Source: Oceanobacillus jordanicus (lineage in GTDB: Bacteria; Bacillota; Bacilli; Bacillales; Amphibacillaceae). Taken from it: a stretch of DNA of 64,000 nucleotides. The notes under the pieces are model-generated. The model searched no databases and had not been told where the DNA came from. It saw only the letters and a list, made by a program, of their open reading frames with translations. Of this stretch, positions 32,747 to 43,275 are shown piece after piece (position 1 is the stretch's first letter; every line of letters begins with the position of its first letter). Position numbers and translations under genes: made by a program. Where the stretch lies: positions 120,492-184,491 of the forward strand of contig NZ_JAIFZM010000009.1 in NCBI RefSeq assembly GCF_022095695.1, given 5' to 3'.

Positions 32747-34090
32747 TTAAATTATTCCAAAAGAATTTAAGACGACAATGATGATCGTCAAAGGAACGAG
32801 CCAACGAATTAGCTGGAACCACAATTGGTACATACCTGATGGTAAATTGTTTCCATAGAAGAACTCATTCCTGACTAGATTCTTATCCATCTTAAAACTA
32901 ATAAATAATGCTATGAAGAGACAGCCACCCGGCAACATAATATTACTTACAAGAAAGTCTGATGCGTCAAAGATAGTTAAACCAAATAGTTTAAACTCTG
33001 ACAGATTACTTGATGACAAAGCTGCAGGGATACCAGCAATAAAAATAAATACACCAGCAATAGAAGCAACCTTTTTTCGTGAACGCTGTTTCTTCTCGGT
33101 GAAAGCAGAAGTTATTATTTCCAACATACTAAAGGATGATGTCAGTACCGCAAATAAAAATAGTAGCAAAAACAGACTCAAGAATACCTCACCAAAAGGC
33201 ATTTGGGAAAATGCTTCAGGAAGCACGATAAATAATAATCCCGGTCCTTCAGATGGCTCAAGTCCAAAAGCGAACACTACTGGAAAAATCGCTAGTCCAG
33301 CCAACAGAGATACGAAAATATTCATAATGGATACCATTCCTGCTGACATTGGGAGACTAACATCCTTTTTTAAATAGGAACTGTATGTAACCATGACAGA
33401 TATCCCTACAGCAAGGGAGAAAAAGGATTGCCCAAGTGCATAAAGAATGCTACTTGCAGTTAGTTCGGAAAAGTCTGGTTGCAAAAAGAAGGTGATTCCT
33501 TCCATTGCACCTTCAAACGTTAGTGCACGAATTACTAAGATAATAAAGAAAACGAAAAGAAGTGGCATTAATACTTTACTTGATTTCTCTATTCCATTTT
33601 TAATACCAAAGGATATGACAATAACATTGATCAGGAGGAAAAGTGCCAGTCCGAGTATTGTTAGAAAAGGACTGCCAGTTATCGTTCCAAACAGGGCTGC
33701 ATAGTCTGCATTTTCTTTTATAATCATTCCTGGTATGGACATCAAGCTATAAAGAAGTACCCAGCCACCAACCACACTGTAGAAGGATAAAAGCAGGAAA
33801 GCACCAGCAACGCCCCATTTACCTATGAACGACCATCCTGAGCGTGGTGCAAGTGTCTTGTAGGCCGAGACAGCTTCTTTTTGTGCCCCACGGCCAATCA
33901 CAAACTCAGCAATTAGGATAGGGAGCCCGATTATAATGGTAAAAGCGATAAAGACGAGGAAAAAAGCTCCTCCTCCGTTCATTCCGGTCATGTAAGGAAA
34001 TTTCCAGATGGCACCAAGACCGACTGCTGCACCTGTTGAAGATAAAATGAATCCAAGTTTTGTAGACCATTGTTCTGTTTTGTTACCCAT
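32747..34090 (-). CDS. Sodium-dependent transporter, neurotransmitter:sodium symporter family
   Basis: 447 residues, about eleven or twelve membrane helices. GFILSSTGAAVGLGAIWKFPY is the NSS helix-1 motif with the unwound substrate/sodium site; SYSS/VTYSSY in helix 6-8 also fits. Bacterial members carry leucine, tyrosine or tryptophan. Its position downstream of the kynurenine operon suggests tryptophan, by inference only. ATG at 34090 after GAGAGG is preferred to the TTG at 34108. Ends just before the reductase gene, likely one transcript. Confidence 0.85.
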   Translation of the reverse strand: MGNKTEQWSTKLGFILSSTGAAVGLGAIWKFPYMTGMNGGGAFFLVFIAFTIIIGLPILIAEFVIGRGAQKEAVSAYKTLAPRSGWSFIGKWGVAGAFLLLSFYSVVGGWVLLYSLMSIPGMIIKENADYAALFGTITGSPFLTILGLALFLLINVIVISFGIKNGIEKSSKVLMPLLFVFFIILVIRALTFEGAMEGITFFLQPDFSELTASSILYALGQSFFSLAVGISVMVTYSSYLKKDVSLPMSAGMVSIMNIFVSLLAGLAIFPVVFAFGLEPSEGPGLLFIVLPEAFSQMPFGEVFLSLFLLLFLFAVLTSSFSMLEIITSAFTEKKQRSRKKVASIAGVFIFIAGIPAALSSSNLSEFKLFGLTIFDASDFLVSNIMLPGGCLFIALFISFKMDKNLVRNEFFYGNNLPSGMYQLWFQLIRWLVPLTIIIVVLNSFGII

Positions 34091-34185
34091 CGTACGCCTC
34101 TCTTTCAAACATCTAAGTTGTAAAATTTTTAAGTTAAGGATATATAATATGTTGGACTAATGCTGTTCAATTACGGGAAAGCCAC

Positions 34186-34245
34186 GTCTAGCTTCAGCGC
34201 CCGAAAATAGCGAGATTTCCCTTATCATATCGGGCGCCTGCACAT
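34186..34245. repeat. Bacillaceae-type intergenic repeat hairpin
   Basis: GTCTAGCTTCAGCGCCCGA followed about 25 nt later by TCGGGCGCCTG forms a stem. The CTAGCTTCAGCGCC core resembles a dispersed repeat common in intergenic DNA of Bacillus relatives (from memory). Could also act as terminator of the kyn operon. Confidence 0.5.
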
Positions 34246-34287
34246 TTGCTCAGTATATCAGTTGCTGTGTTTATTTAACAATTAAAG

Positions 34288-34438
34288 AAGTTGTTCAAAA
34301 AGTCCAGTAAAAATGACACATCGAATTTCATCGTTGGCTTGCTTTTCCGTTCCTCACGTATTAATTGCATACGTTCCAGTACTCAAAGCTACGCCGCCTC
34401 GAACTTCTCGGTCCTTTTTATCCTCCTTTTTGAACATG
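34288..34438. mobile_element. MITE-like element at the kynA stop codon
   Basis: 151 bp with terminal inverted repeats GTTCAAAAAG (34293) and CTTTTTGAAC (to 34435), bounded by 9-bp direct repeats CAATTAAAG at 34279-34287 and 34439-34447. The interior carries ACATCGAATTTC and TTGCTTTTCCGTTCCTCACG blocks seen in a repeat widespread in Bacillaceae (from memory). No coding capacity. The right direct repeat contains the kynA stop codon, so insertion duplicated the gene end without altering the protein. Confidence 0.65.
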
Positions 34439-34441
34439 CAA

Positions 34442-35290
34442 TTAAAGTTTTGTTCGAATGGACCATAGTTCTGGGAAGAAATAATGATCCAAGACTTTCT
34501 TCAAATACCCGACACCAGAAGAGCCACCTGTACCAGTCTTATGCCCAATAATCCGCTCTACTGTCTTCATATGTCTGAAGCGCCATTGCTGAAACCAATC
34601 TTCAATATCAACGAGTTTTTCTGCTAGCTGGTAAAGCTCCCAATTATTATCGACATCTTGATAGACAGCCAACCATGCTGCTTCCACGGAATCATCTTTT
34701 TCATATGTTTCGGAAAAATCTCGGTTAAGTATTTCAGGATTAATGTCAAAGCCAGCTCGAGATAGGGCTTGAATGGATACATCATAAAGGCCTGGTGCAT
34801 GGTAGGCTTTTTCCATTATAGTATGCACTTTAGGATCTTTTTCATATATTTTTAAAATGAAAGGTGTTTTATAGCCGAGCACAAATTCTACAAGCCGATA
34901 TTGGTAAGATTGGAAGCCGGATGCATTTCCCAATTGATCGCGAAACTCCATATACTCAGCTGGGGTAAGGGTTGAAAGAACATCCCATGCTTGAATAATT
35001 TGTGCCTGCGTTCTGGAAACACGTGATAGCATCTTAAAAGAAGCTTGTAATTCACCCTTCTGTATCGCTGCAATCGCAGCCTGTGTTTCATGGATAATTA
35101 ATTTAAGCCAAAGCTCGCTCACTTGGTGAATTACAATAAAAAGCATTTCATCATGGTGATCGGACAGCCGCTTTTGACTATCTAGTAGGGTGTCGAGTTG
35201 TAAATAATCACCATATGTCATTTTTTCCTTAAAATCGGTGTGAATGCCTTTTTCTGATTTAAATGTATCGTTCGTCTGGTTGTCCTTCAT
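34442..35290 (-). CDS. kynA: Tryptophan 2,3-dioxygenase
   Basis: 282 residues, full length. [34 protein letters not shown] (distal His), [13 protein letters not shown] and [28 protein letters not shown] (proximal heme His region) identify the heme dioxygenase that opens the tryptophan indole ring to N-formylkynurenine. Start overlaps the kynB stop (TAATG). Last gene of kynU-kynB-kynA; stop codon at the edge of a MITE-like insertion. Confidence 0.95.
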   Translation of the reverse strand: MKDNQTNDTFKSEKGIHTDFKEKMTYGDYLQLDTLLDSQKRLSDHHDEMLFIVIHQVSELWLKLIIHETQAAIAAIQKGELQASFKMLSRVSRTQAQIIQAWDVLSTLTPAEYMEFRDQLGNASGFQSYQYRLVEFVLGYKTPFILKIYEKDPKVHTIMEKAYHAPGLYDVSIQALSRAGFDINPEILNRDFSETYEKDDSVEAAWLAVYQDVDNNWELYQLAEKLVDIEDWFQQWRFRHMKTVERIIGHKTGTGGSSGVGYLKKVLDHYFFPELWSIRTKL

Positions 35291-35934
35291 TATCTGTTTC
35301 GCTCCTCTGTAGCTAATGGTTTGATGACAGCTCTTACTGGACTGCCGTCTGCACCATGGATGGCTAGTGGCAATGAGATCAGTTCATATATACCAGCTTC
35401 AACGTGATCTAGCATGATATTTTCTAAAATGTTAATCTCATGGTTGTATAAAGCATGGTGTGTAGCAAGCTCCTTACTGTCCGTCTGATCAACTGAAGGG
35501 ATATCGACACCCAGCAAGGTAACGCCCTTTTCCTGCAAATAGGCTGCTACATCCGGCGCAATAGTGGGCATGTTATCAGGGAATTTTTTAGGATTGTTAG
35601 GAAGGGACGTTTTCAGTAAAACTCTTGTCTTGCCCTTTAAATCCACCTTCTTCAACACTTCACTATTTATTTCATCGTGTTCACTCACGTCTACAACAAC
35701 TGCTTCTCCGATGTAGCGCTCCAAATCAAGCATGTCGATGGTCTTTCCTTTTGAGTCATAATGAAATGGAGCATCAACATGGGTACCGGTATGCAAACTA
35801 GCTGCCATTTGGCCGATATTGACAGAACCAGTCTCTTCCTTGGAATAGGTTAAGCTATAACGAAAAGGTGTATCACCAGGCCAGTGTGCCATATCATTGG
35901 TAAGAGGTTGCGAAATATCAATCCAGTTTGCCAT
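35290..35934 (-). CDS. kynB: Kynurenine formamidase, cyclase-like
   Basis: 214 residues of the metal-dependent KynB cyclase-like family: [18 protein letters not shown], and the metal-binding [13 protein letters not shown] motif, plus [12 protein letters not shown]. Hydrolyses N-formylkynurenine to kynurenine and formate. Overlaps kynU by one base and kynA by one base, so the three are translationally coupled. Confidence 0.95.
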   Translation of the reverse strand: MANWIDISQPLTNDMAHWPGDTPFRYSLTYSKEETGSVNIGQMAASLHTGTHVDAPFHYDSKGKTIDMLDLERYIGEAVVVDVSEHDEINSEVLKKVDLKGKTRVLLKTSLPNNPKKFPDNMPTIAPDVAAYLQEKGVTLLGVDIPSVDQTDSKELATHHALYNHEINILENIMLDHVEAGIYELISLPLAIHGADGSPVRAVIKPLATEERNR

Positions 35935-37205
35935 TATGCAATCACTCCTCGTTTGTTCTCATAGTCTTTATAGGTTTTCTCATTCATAATTTTCTTGAGG
36001 CGGGAAACCATTTCCCATACCTCCTCAAAAGTGTTATAAAGTGCCACAGGAGCAAGACGAATACCATTTGGGTTACGAAAATCTGGTATTACGCCATCAG
36101 CTTTTAGTGCTTTACATATTCGGGCTGCTTCTGGGTGAATTAAAAACACATGACCACCACGTGTCGTTTCATCCTCAGGGTTGGCAATTGTGAACTCGTA
36201 AGAAGATAGTTCAGATTTAATGAGGTCCATCAAGTATCCGGTTAATCGGAGTGACTTATCTCTTATTCTGTCTATCCCTGCTTCTTGAAACATTTCCAGT
36301 GAACCGATCAACGGAGCGATACTTAGTACATGTGGTGTTCCAATTTGATAGGCGCCTGCAGTGTCGGCTGGTGATAGTGTATGCTCCATATCAAACTGCT
36401 TATCTTTTGCAGAGCTGAACCATCCTGCAAGTCCTGGTCTTTTTCCGAAATGCCTTCTATTTACGTAGAGACCACCAACACTTCCTGGGCCGCCGTTTAG
36501 ATGTTTATATGTACACCAGAATGCAAAATCAACACCCCATTCAGATAGATGGTGCGGAATAGAACCAATGGAATGACAGAGGTCAAAACCAATCATAATG
36601 CCACGCTGATGTGCCTCTTTGGTTAAGGTCTGAATATCAAGGAGCTGCCCGCTTCTGTACAGAACACTTGGCAAAATAATTAAGGAAATGTCTTCAGTCA
36701 TCGCTGCTACTATGTCTGTTGTTTCCAATGTGTTCCCATTTTTGCTTTTCACTTGAACGAGATGTTCCTCGGGATCCAACCCTTTCAACTCCAACTGGCT
36801 TTTAATGGCATAAATATCAGAAGGAAAATTCAATTCATCTGCCAGGATCTTCGTCCGCTTTCCTTCTGGATTGAAAAAGGTAGCAGCCAATTGATGAAGG
36901 TTGGTGGTAGTCGATCCTGTCACGATCACCTCATCTGCCTCCGCACCAATTAGTGGAGCTGAAAGCTTTCCTAATTTCTCTGATACGTAATACCAAGGAT
37001 GAGTTCCTTCCGTCCATCCATCAATAGCATGTTCTTTCCAAGAAGCCATGAGTGCTAAAACGCTTTGCTCCGCTCGCTTTGATAAAAGACCAAGTGAATT
37101 TCCGTCAAAATAAATCGTGTCATTTCCTAAATAGAACTCTTTGCGAAAACTTTTTAATTCATCCTGTTGGTCTAACTCTTTAGCATACGATTTTTCTGTG
37201 TTCAA
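35934..37205 (-). CDS. kynU: Kynureninase
   Basis: 423 residues, PLP fold type I; Schiff-base Lys234 in [20 protein letters not shown] with the PLP-binding Asp, [16 protein letters not shown] at the start. Cleaves kynurenine to anthranilate and alanine. TTG start after GAAGAGGCGG. First gene of the operon; divergent from the aldehyde dehydrogenase gene. Confidence 0.95.
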   Translation of the reverse strand: MNTEKSYAKELDQQDELKSFRKEFYLGNDTIYFDGNSLGLLSKRAEQSVLALMASWKEHAIDGWTEGTHPWYYVSEKLGKLSAPLIGAEADEVIVTGSTTTNLHQLAATFFNPEGKRTKILADELNFPSDIYAIKSQLELKGLDPEEHLVQVKSKNGNTLETTDIVAAMTEDISLIILPSVLYRSGQLLDIQTLTKEAHQRGIMIGFDLCHSIGSIPHHLSEWGVDFAFWCTYKHLNGGPGSVGGLYVNRRHFGKRPGLAGWFSSAKDKQFDMEHTLSPADTAGAYQIGTPHVLSIAPLIGSLEMFQEAGIDRIRDKSLRLTGYLMDLIKSELSSYEFTIANPEDETTRGGHVFLIHPEAARICKALKADGVIPDFRNPNGIRLAPVALYNTFEEVWEMVSRLKKIMNEKTYKDYENKRGVIA

Positions 37206-37567
37206 TCAGACCGCCTCTTCCTGTAAAAGTATTGTGTCTACTATTCTAACAAAAGCCATCACTATATTTCATGATTTTTTTAAACATTACGCATAAATCG
37301 TTTTAGCCTTATTGGATATTTGTTGCCTCAAGGCATTACGGCCAAGGTTTTTGGCCATTTGAACGGTTAGATCTCATTATGGATTACCAAATAATGGACT
37401 GTTGAAGGAAATACGTCATATGAAAGTTTTTTATAAATAAAATATATAGTAGCAGACAAAAAGGCTAGCGGCATCTGGAAAAAAAGGTACACGCTTTTAT
37501 GTGGTTCGATCGTGTTCCTCCAAAGACTATCATTGCTGTTCGAAATTGTTATAGGGAGTGTTGCTGA
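37206..37567. promoter_or_regulatory. Divergent control region between kynU and the aldehyde dehydrogenase gene
   Basis: 362 bp without a gene. It contains the inverted repeats TGCCTCAAGGCA (about 37324-37335) and GGCCAAGGTTTTTGGCC (37340-37356), which could be operators for either direction. AT-rich stretches on both sides could hold promoters, but I cannot assign -35/-10 pairs with confidence. Confidence 0.4.
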
Positions 37568-39058
37568 ATGGTAAAGCTGGAAGCGGAGAAATTACGTAAT
37601 TTTATTAATGGTGAATGGCAGGATGTTGCTCGCACAACAGCTGTTTTAAATCCTGCTACTGGAGAAGAAATTGTCCAAGTGCCGTTATCATCTGGGGAGC
37701 AGGTAGATAAAGCAGTATTCGCAGCAAAGAATGCCCAAAAGGAGTGGGCCCTTGTACCGGCACCGCAACGCGCAGAGGTATTGTACCGTGTTGGTTATTT
37801 AATGAAAGAGAGAAAAGAGCGACTTTCACAGCTTTTAACAAGCGAAAATGGAAAAGTAATTGAAGAAGCACGCGGTGAGGTACAAGAAGGAATTGACATG
37901 GCGTTCTACATGGCTGGTGAGGGAAGAAGGCTATTTGGCCAGACAACTCCTGCAGAGCTGAAGGATAAGTTTGCGATGAGCCAACGTGTGCCGGTCGGTG
38001 TAATTGGGATCATTACGCCATGGAATTTCCCAATCGCTATTGCTACATGGAAGTCATTCCCAGCAATCGTTTCAGGAAATGCCGTGGTCTGGAAGCCAGC
38101 GACAGAAACGCCAATCATGGCCTTTGAACTAGCCAAAATTTTTGAAGAGGCGGGTCTGCCAAAGGGTGTACTTAATGTCGTATTTGGTTCAGGGAATGAG
38201 GTAGGCAATGCACTCGTTAATCATGAAAAAGTACAGGTGATTTCCTTTACAGGATCTAACGATGTCGGAAGAGAGATTGCTGCTGCTTGTGGCCGGCAAT
38301 TAAAAAAGGTATCGCTTGAAATGGGTGGGAAAAACGCAGTTATCGTAATGGATGATGCAGATATTGACCTGGCAGTAGAGGGAATATTATGGAGTGCATT
38401 TGGAACGAGTGGGCAGCGGTGTACCGCGTGCAGCAGGGTGATCATCCATGAGAAAGTAAAAGCCACTTTAGAAACTCGCTTGCTTGCGAAGATGGAAGAG
38501 CTAACTATTGGGAATGGGCTAGATGAAACAATAAAAGTTGGGCCGATTATTAATGATAGGGGAATTGCAAAAATAGAAGAATATATTCAAATCGGAAAAA
38601 AAGAAGGAGCCAAATTACTCGCAGGTGGGCATGCATTAACAGAAGGAGCCAAACAAGATGGTAACTATTTTGCCCCTACCTTGTTTACTGATGTTTCTTC
38701 AACTATGCGGATTGCGCAAGAGGAGATATTTGGACCGGTCGTTTCCTTAATTCCTGTTAAGAGTTTTGAAGAGGCAGTTGAGGTTAACAATAGTGTTTCC
38801 TTTGGTCTTTCAAGTTCGATATTTACAAATGATGTGAACCGAGTTTTTCGAGCTCAGCGCGATCTTGATACAGGAATTGTATATGTAAATGCTGGTACAA
38901 CTGGAGCGGAAATCCACCTGCCTTTTGGTGGAACGAAGGGGACAGGGAACGGACATCGCGATTCAGGAGTTCAGGCACTCGATGTTTTTACAGAATGGAA
39001 AGCGATCTACGTAGATTATAGCGGGAAACTCCAGCGGGCACAGATCGATATCGACTAA
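37568..39058 (+). CDS. Aldehyde dehydrogenase, probable aminoadipate-semialdehyde dehydrogenase
   Basis: 496 residues; NAD(P) aldehyde dehydrogenase with [20 protein letters not shown], general base Glu251 in LEMGGKN and catalytic Cys285 in [12 protein letters not shown]. The C-terminus ([18 protein letters not shown]...[12 protein letters not shown]) resembles the ALDH7/antiquitin group, which oxidises aminoadipate semialdehyde. The next gene encodes lysine 6-dehydrogenase, which makes exactly that semialdehyde, so the assignment is strengthened by context. GGGAGTG precedes the ATG. Confidence 0.82.
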   Translation: MVKLEAEKLRNFINGEWQDVARTTAVLNPATGEEIVQVPLSSGEQVDKAVFAAKNAQKEWALVPAPQRAEVLYRVGYLMKERKERLSQLLTSENGKVIEEARGEVQEGIDMAFYMAGEGRRLFGQTTPAELKDKFAMSQRVPVGVIGIITPWNFPIAIATWKSFPAIVSGNAVVWKPATETPIMAFELAKIFEEAGLPKGVLNVVFGSGNEVGNALVNHEKVQVISFTGSNDVGREIAAACGRQLKKVSLEMGGKNAVIVMDDADIDLAVEGILWSAFGTSGQRCTACSRVIIHEKVKATLETRLLAKMEELTIGNGLDETIKVGPIINDRGIAKIEEYIQIGKKEGAKLLAGGHALTEGAKQDGNYFAPTLFTDVSSTMRIAQEEIFGPVVSLIPVKSFEEAVEVNNSVSFGLSSSIFTNDVNRVFRAQRDLDTGIVYVNAGTTGAEIHLPFGGTKGTGNGHRDSGVQALDVFTEWKAIYVDYSGKLQRAQIDID

Positions 39059-39084
39059 AGAACAATTCCAAAAGGAGTGATGGT

Positions 39085-40233
39085 ATGAAGATAGGAGTTC
39101 TAGGAGCAGGGTTGATGGGGAAAGAAGCCGCTCGTGATCTTGCAGTAAGTGACGGTGTCAGCAAAGTTGGCCTAGCAGATATTAATCTATCACTGGCCCA
39201 GGAAGCGTGTAATCAGATTGCCTCAACCAAGTTAAACGCGTTTCGGGTGGATGCTAGTGACGAGGATGATCTAGCTGCATACATGAGCCAATATGATGTC
39301 GTGATCAATGCGCTATTTTACTCTTTTAATGAAAAGGTAGCCAAAACGGCAATCAAAGTTGGGGTAAATGCTGTTGATCTAGGTGGGCATATTGGAAATA
39401 TGACAAACGCAGTCTTGGCATTGAGGGAGGAGGCAGTGGCTGCTGGTGTGACGATTATCCCGGATCTTGGGGTTGCACCAGGCATGATCAATATTCTATC
39501 TGGCTATGGTGCTAGCAAACTTGATAAGCTAAATACAATAAAACTGTACGTGGGTGGGATTCCAGTGAAACCTGATCCTCCCCTCGAATATAATCATGTT
39601 TTTTCCATGGAAGGTGTTTTCGATCACTATACAGACCCATCTCTCATCATTCGTAATGGACTAAAGCAAGAGATTCCTTCATTAACAGAAGTTGAAAACA
39701 TTTATTTTGACCGATTTGGTCCATTGGAAGCTTTTCATACATCTGGTGGGACATCGACCCTATCCTTGACCTATCCACACCTAAACACATTGGAATACAA
39801 AACCATTCGCTATCCAGGGCATGCAGAAAAATTTAAATTGCTGGTAGATTTAAATCTAACGAAAAAAGATTATAAGGTAGACGTTCGGGGAAACGAGATT
39901 AACCCAAGAGACGTTCTACTAAAAGTTTTGGAGCCTATCGTAGAACTAGGTAATAAAGAAGATGCCGTCCTGTTAAGAGTGATTGTTTCAGGTGAAAAAG
40001 CTGGGAAAAAGACGATCTATCATTACGAAATGGCAACTTTTAAAAAGAAAAATGTTACCGCAATGGCCAGAGCTACTGCAAATACAATCTCCGTAGTTGC
40101 GCAAATGATTGGCAATAAAACAATAACCAAGCCTGGCGTATATCCACCCGAACAGATTGTGCCAGGAAAGAAATACATGCAAGAAATGAAAAAACGTGGC
40201 GTGGTGATTACGGAAAACGAGAACAACGGCTAA
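39085..40233 (+). CDS. L-lysine 6-dehydrogenase
   Basis: 382 residues with an N-terminal Rossmann motif ([16 protein letters not shown]) and a saccharopine-reductase-like C-terminal domain. Long segments ([52 protein letters not shown]) agree with the Geobacillus enzyme as recalled. It deaminates the epsilon carbon of lysine with NAD to allysine, which cyclises to piperideine-6-carboxylate; the upstream dehydrogenase would then yield aminoadipate. 26 bp after that gene with AAAGGAGTG, so one operon. Confidence 0.85.
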   Translation: MKIGVLGAGLMGKEAARDLAVSDGVSKVGLADINLSLAQEACNQIASTKLNAFRVDASDEDDLAAYMSQYDVVINALFYSFNEKVAKTAIKVGVNAVDLGGHIGNMTNAVLALREEAVAAGVTIIPDLGVAPGMINILSGYGASKLDKLNTIKLYVGGIPVKPDPPLEYNHVFSMEGVFDHYTDPSLIIRNGLKQEIPSLTEVENIYFDRFGPLEAFHTSGGTSTLSLTYPHLNTLEYKTIRYPGHAEKFKLLVDLNLTKKDYKVDVRGNEINPRDVLLKVLEPIVELGNKEDAVLLRVIVSGEKAGKKTIYHYEMATFKKKNVTAMARATANTISVVAQMIGNKTITKPGVYPPEQIVPGKKYMQEMKKRGVVITENENNG

Positions 40234-40279
40234 TCTAATAACCTACTAAAGACGATCTTGGGCTATGCGAGGCGGGTGC

Positions 40280-40493
40280 GATCGCCTGAGCGCGAGCCAG
40301 CATCGGCTGAGAGCGTGGGAGTATCGCCCGATCGCGTGGTGGCATCGGCTGAGAAGGTAGAAGTATCGTCCGAGAGCGTGGCCACATCGGCTGTGAAAGC
40401 GCAAGTATCGCCTGAGAAAACGCAAGCATCGCCTGAGAGCAAGTCCGCATCGCTCGTGAAAGTGGAATTATCGCCCGAGCGCAACTCAATCCG
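40280..40493. repeat. 21-nt tandem array 4 (ATCGSCYGAGAG class)
   Basis: Ten contiguous 21-nt units beginning ATCGCC, ATCGGC or ATCGTC and continuing TGAGAG or CGAGAG. GC-rich against its surroundings. It occupies the gap between the convergent lysine dehydrogenase and mreBH genes, ahead of the shared terminator. The core is the same as in array 3, fifteen kb away, though the variable halves differ. Confidence 0.83.
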
Positions 40494-40530
40494 GCTCAAA
40501 TTCTGCCCACAATAATTTTTAGCTAATAAA

Positions 40531-40558
40531 AAAGCCTGTGCTATTTTGCACAGGCTTT
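40531..40558. terminator. Bidirectional terminator
   Basis: AAAGCCTGTGC pairs with GCACAGGCTTT over 11 bp with a TATTTT loop; A-run and T-run flanks serve both convergent genes. Confidence 0.9.
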
Positions 40559-40566
40559 AATTTTGG

Positions 40567-41574
40567 TTATTTTGCTGCTTTTTGTAGTTTGTTAATCATT
40601 TTCAGAGCACGTCCTGTACCGATTGCCACAGATTCAAGCGGGTTTGGCGCAAGGTGTACGGGAACGATTAGTTCGTTTGATAACCATTCCTGCATGCCTC
40701 TTAGCAATGCTCCTCCACCTGTAAGCACAATACCGTGATCGACAATATCCCCACTTAGTTCAGGAGGACAGTTTTCGAGCGTAGCGCGAATGGTTTCTAG
40801 TATTGAATCTAGTGATTCTTTTAAAGCATAATGAATTTCAGTAGATGTAATCATCACTGTTTTTGGAAGACCTGATACCATGTCACGTCCACGGATTTCC
40901 ATTGTTTCTTCCTTATGGTTTGGATGAGCATAGCCGATTTCCATTTTAACATTTTCTGCTGTGCGCTCACCAATTAAGATATTATATTTCTTGCGGATAT
41001 GGTGAATAATCTCTTCGTCCATTTTATCTCCGCCAGTACGTACAGAGTTACATGATACAACCCCGCCAAATGAAATAATTCCTACTTCTGAAGTACCGCC
41101 CCCGATGTCAACGACAACATTGGCTACAGGTTCGTCTACAGGCAGGTCAGAACCGATTGCTGCAGCTACAGGTTCTTCTATTAAATGTACCTGTTTCGCA
41201 CCATAGCTTGTGACAGCATTATGGATCGCACGACGTTCAACTGTTGTACTACCTGATGGCGTACATACAACAACAATTGGCTTTCTCATGGACATGCCAA
41301 TTTTCTTACTTACTTTTTTCAAAAACTCTTTTAGCATTTGAGCCGTTACATCATAATCCGCAATAACGCCATCCTTTAATGGGCGAATTGGAATGATATT
41401 TTGCGGTGTTTTACCAACCATTTGTTTTGCTTCGGTTCCTACCGCTACCACTTGCTTCGTATTAACATCAATTGCAACAACCGATGGTTCATTTAATACG
41501 ATTCCTTTAGTCTTTGAATATATCAGTATATTTGCGGTACCTAAATCAATACCGATTTCTGCAGTAGATAACAT
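40567..41574 (-). CDS. mreBH: MreB-family actin-like protein, MreBH type
   Basis: 335 residues; actin-fold motifs [31 protein letters not shown] and [13 protein letters not shown]. Length and a stand-alone position, without mreC or mreD, suit the MreBH paralogue that guides cell-wall hydrolases and synthesis in Bacillus. GGAGGATATTAT places the ATG. MreB itself cannot be wholly excluded from sequence alone. Confidence 0.82.
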   Translation of the reverse strand: MLSTAEIGIDLGTANILIYSKTKGIVLNEPSVVAIDVNTKQVVAVGTEAKQMVGKTPQNIIPIRPLKDGVIADYDVTAQMLKEFLKKVSKKIGMSMRKPIVVVCTPSGSTTVERRAIHNAVTSYGAKQVHLIEEPVAAAIGSDLPVDEPVANVVVDIGGGTSEVGIISFGGVVSCNSVRTGGDKMDEEIIHHIRKKYNILIGERTAENVKMEIGYAHPNHKEETMEIRGRDMVSGLPKTVMITSTEIHYALKESLDSILETIRATLENCPPELSGDIVDHGIVLTGGGALLRGMQEWLSNELIVPVHLAPNPLESVAIGTGRALKMINKLQKAAK

Positions 41575-42007
41575 ATAATATCCTCCAATGATGACAATTT
41601 TCTCATACAGTCATTCTATTAAATAGTATACTTTCTGGGGGTAGTAATACAATGCACATATTTTGGCAATAGATTCTACCTAGGTTGTGACCAAAATAAA
41701 CCATACTGCCGTGTAAAATCAAGTGACATTTTCGTTACAAGTTATTGGTTTCTGTAACAAACGATTGCTGTTTTAAAGGTTGTCAATAGTACTTTCGATG
41801 TAAAAATTTCCATTGCGCTGAACTTTTTCCTGTTTACCCGTTTTTAGGTCAAGTGACACCTCTTTTATTTAGAAGGGTTTTTGGAATTAACCGCATAAAA
41901 AGTGAGTCTACGTATCTACTTTGGCAAAGAATGCCACTAATATTACAGAAAACCCATGCTATGATAATTTTGCAAAACAAAACAAGCCAAAAGGAGAGTG
42001 TAGCAAG
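41575..42007. other. Divergent control region of mreBH and the CAP-domain gene
   Basis: 433 bp without a supportable gene. On the minus strand TGTAAC, five bases, TGTCAC (41739 down to 41723) is one base away from a WalR-type box, which would fit cell-wall genes. TCAAGTGACA occurs twice (about 41719 and 41850). No riboswitch was recognised. Confidence 0.35.
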
Positions 42008-42919
42008 ATGTTTAAGAAAGTAAGCATGGTTACAGCACTATCAGCTGCTTTATTATTTGGAGGAGCTTTTCAAAATTCTGTTGATGCACAGGCAAAGGAT
42101 GTAAATCAGAATCATATATACAAAATCTACTATTCTATTAATGGGAATGTGGAAAAAGTTTCTGATGATAACATCAATCAACTAGTAAATAAATACCTAT
42201 CAATGTTCCAAATTAACTGGAACGACTTCAACTGGAATAAAATCCAAGTTGAACAAAAAGAAAATACAGAATCAAAAGAAGAAGTAAAACAACCTGAAAA
42301 ACAAGAAGAGAAACCAGCAAAAGAAGAAAAAGCTGACGAGCCAAAAGAAGAAGTAGTTGAGAAAGAAGAACCAAAACAAGAACAGCCTGAAGAAGAGGCT
42401 CCTGTTAAAGAAGAACAACCAAAACAAGAACAACCTAAGCAAGAGGAACCAAAACAAGAAGAAGATACAGAAGCACCAGCACCACAACAACCAGTAGCTG
42501 AAGAAACTGAACAAACAACTGACCAAAACCAATCTTCAGAACTAAGCCAATTTGAACAAGAAGTTGTAGAATTAACGAACCAAGAAAGAGCTAAACAAGG
42601 TCTTTCACCGTTAAAAATTGATACAGAACTAAGCAAAGTTGCAAGAGAAAAATCACGCGACATGGCATCAAATGGATACTTTGCTCATAACAGTCCTTCA
42701 TACGGATCTCCGTTTGATATGATGAAACAATTCGGTATTAGCTACAGCACTGCTGGTGAAAACATTGCTAAAGGGCAACGTACACCAGAAGAAGTAGTAA
42801 ATGCTTGGATGAACAGTGAAGGTCACCGTGCTAACATTATGAATGCTAACTTCACTCATATCGGTGTTGGATATGTTGAGCAGGGTAATCACTGGACACA
42901 ACAATTTATTGGAAAATAA
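42008..42919 (+). CDS. Secreted CAP/SCP-domain protein (YkwD-like)
   Basis: 303 residues. Signal peptide MFKKVSMVTALSAALLFGG with cleavage near VDAQA; residues about 30-75 a small domain; about 80-170 a low-complexity Glu/Lys/Pro/Gln linker; 180-303 the CAP domain (LTNQERAKQGLSPL, YFAHNSPSYGSPFDMM, GENIAKGQ, WMNSEGHRANIMN). Likely acts at the cell wall; enzymatic role unknown. The frame extends upstream to 41921, but AAAGGAGAG and the signal peptide fix the ATG at 42008. Confidence 0.88.
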   Translation: MFKKVSMVTALSAALLFGGAFQNSVDAQAKDVNQNHIYKIYYSINGNVEKVSDDNINQLVNKYLSMFQINWNDFNWNKIQVEQKENTESKEEVKQPEKQEEKPAKEEKADEPKEEVVEKEEPKQEQPEEEAPVKEEQPKQEQPKQEEPKQEEDTEAPAPQQPVAEETEQTTDQNQSSELSQFEQEVVELTNQERAKQGLSPLKIDTELSKVAREKSRDMASNGYFAHNSPSYGSPFDMMKQFGISYSTAGENIAKGQRTPEEVVNAWMNSEGHRANIMNANFTHIGVGYVEQGNHWTQQFIGK

Positions 42920-42928
42920 TATTTCTGC

Positions 42929-42960
42929 AAAGAGGCTAACTTAGGTTAGCCTCTTTTTTG
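42929..42960 (+). terminator. Terminator of the CAP-domain gene
   Basis: AAGAGGCTAAC pairs with GTTAGCCTCTT around TTAG and continues into TTTTTT. Confidence 0.92.
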
Positions 42961-42974
42961 CGTTTATAAACTTT

Positions 42975-43216
42975 CAATCGACCACATAAGCAATCCAATC
43001 GATCAAAGTGGAGTGCCAATCGATCACATCGGAACGCCAATCGACAACAAAAGCGATTCAATCAACTACACCGAAGCGCCAATCAACCACATAATCGATC
43101 CAATCGACCATATCGGAGCGCCAATCAACCACATAATCGATCCAATCGACCATATCAGAGCGCCAATCAACCACATCAGCACTCCAATCGCGACCACAGC
43201 CAAACATCAATCAACC
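42975..43216. repeat. 21-nt tandem array 5 (AATCRAYCA class)
   Basis: About eleven contiguous units opening CAATCGACC, CAATCGATC or CAATCAACC, each 21 nt except a longer one near the end. A 42-nt pair (one unit with ATAATCGAT, one with ATATCGGAGCG) is repeated, showing two-unit expansion. Reading it as protein gives PIDHIGAPINH-type heptads, which are a by-product of the 21-nt period. Confidence 0.83.
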
Positions 43217-43275
43217 ACGCACAACTACCACACGCAAACAAAGACGAATCATAGTTCTAATAACGTTTTGTTGGT

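Noticed and set aside
41640..42000. c-di-AMP (ydaO-type) riboswitch upstream of the CAP-domain gene
   Set aside because: Considered because such genes are often under it, but the conserved GC-rich core blocks are not visible.
42178..42663. Minus-strand frame rich in Ser and Cys opposite the CAP-domain gene
   Set aside because: Shadow of the Glu/Lys/Gln/Pro-rich linker of the CAP protein.
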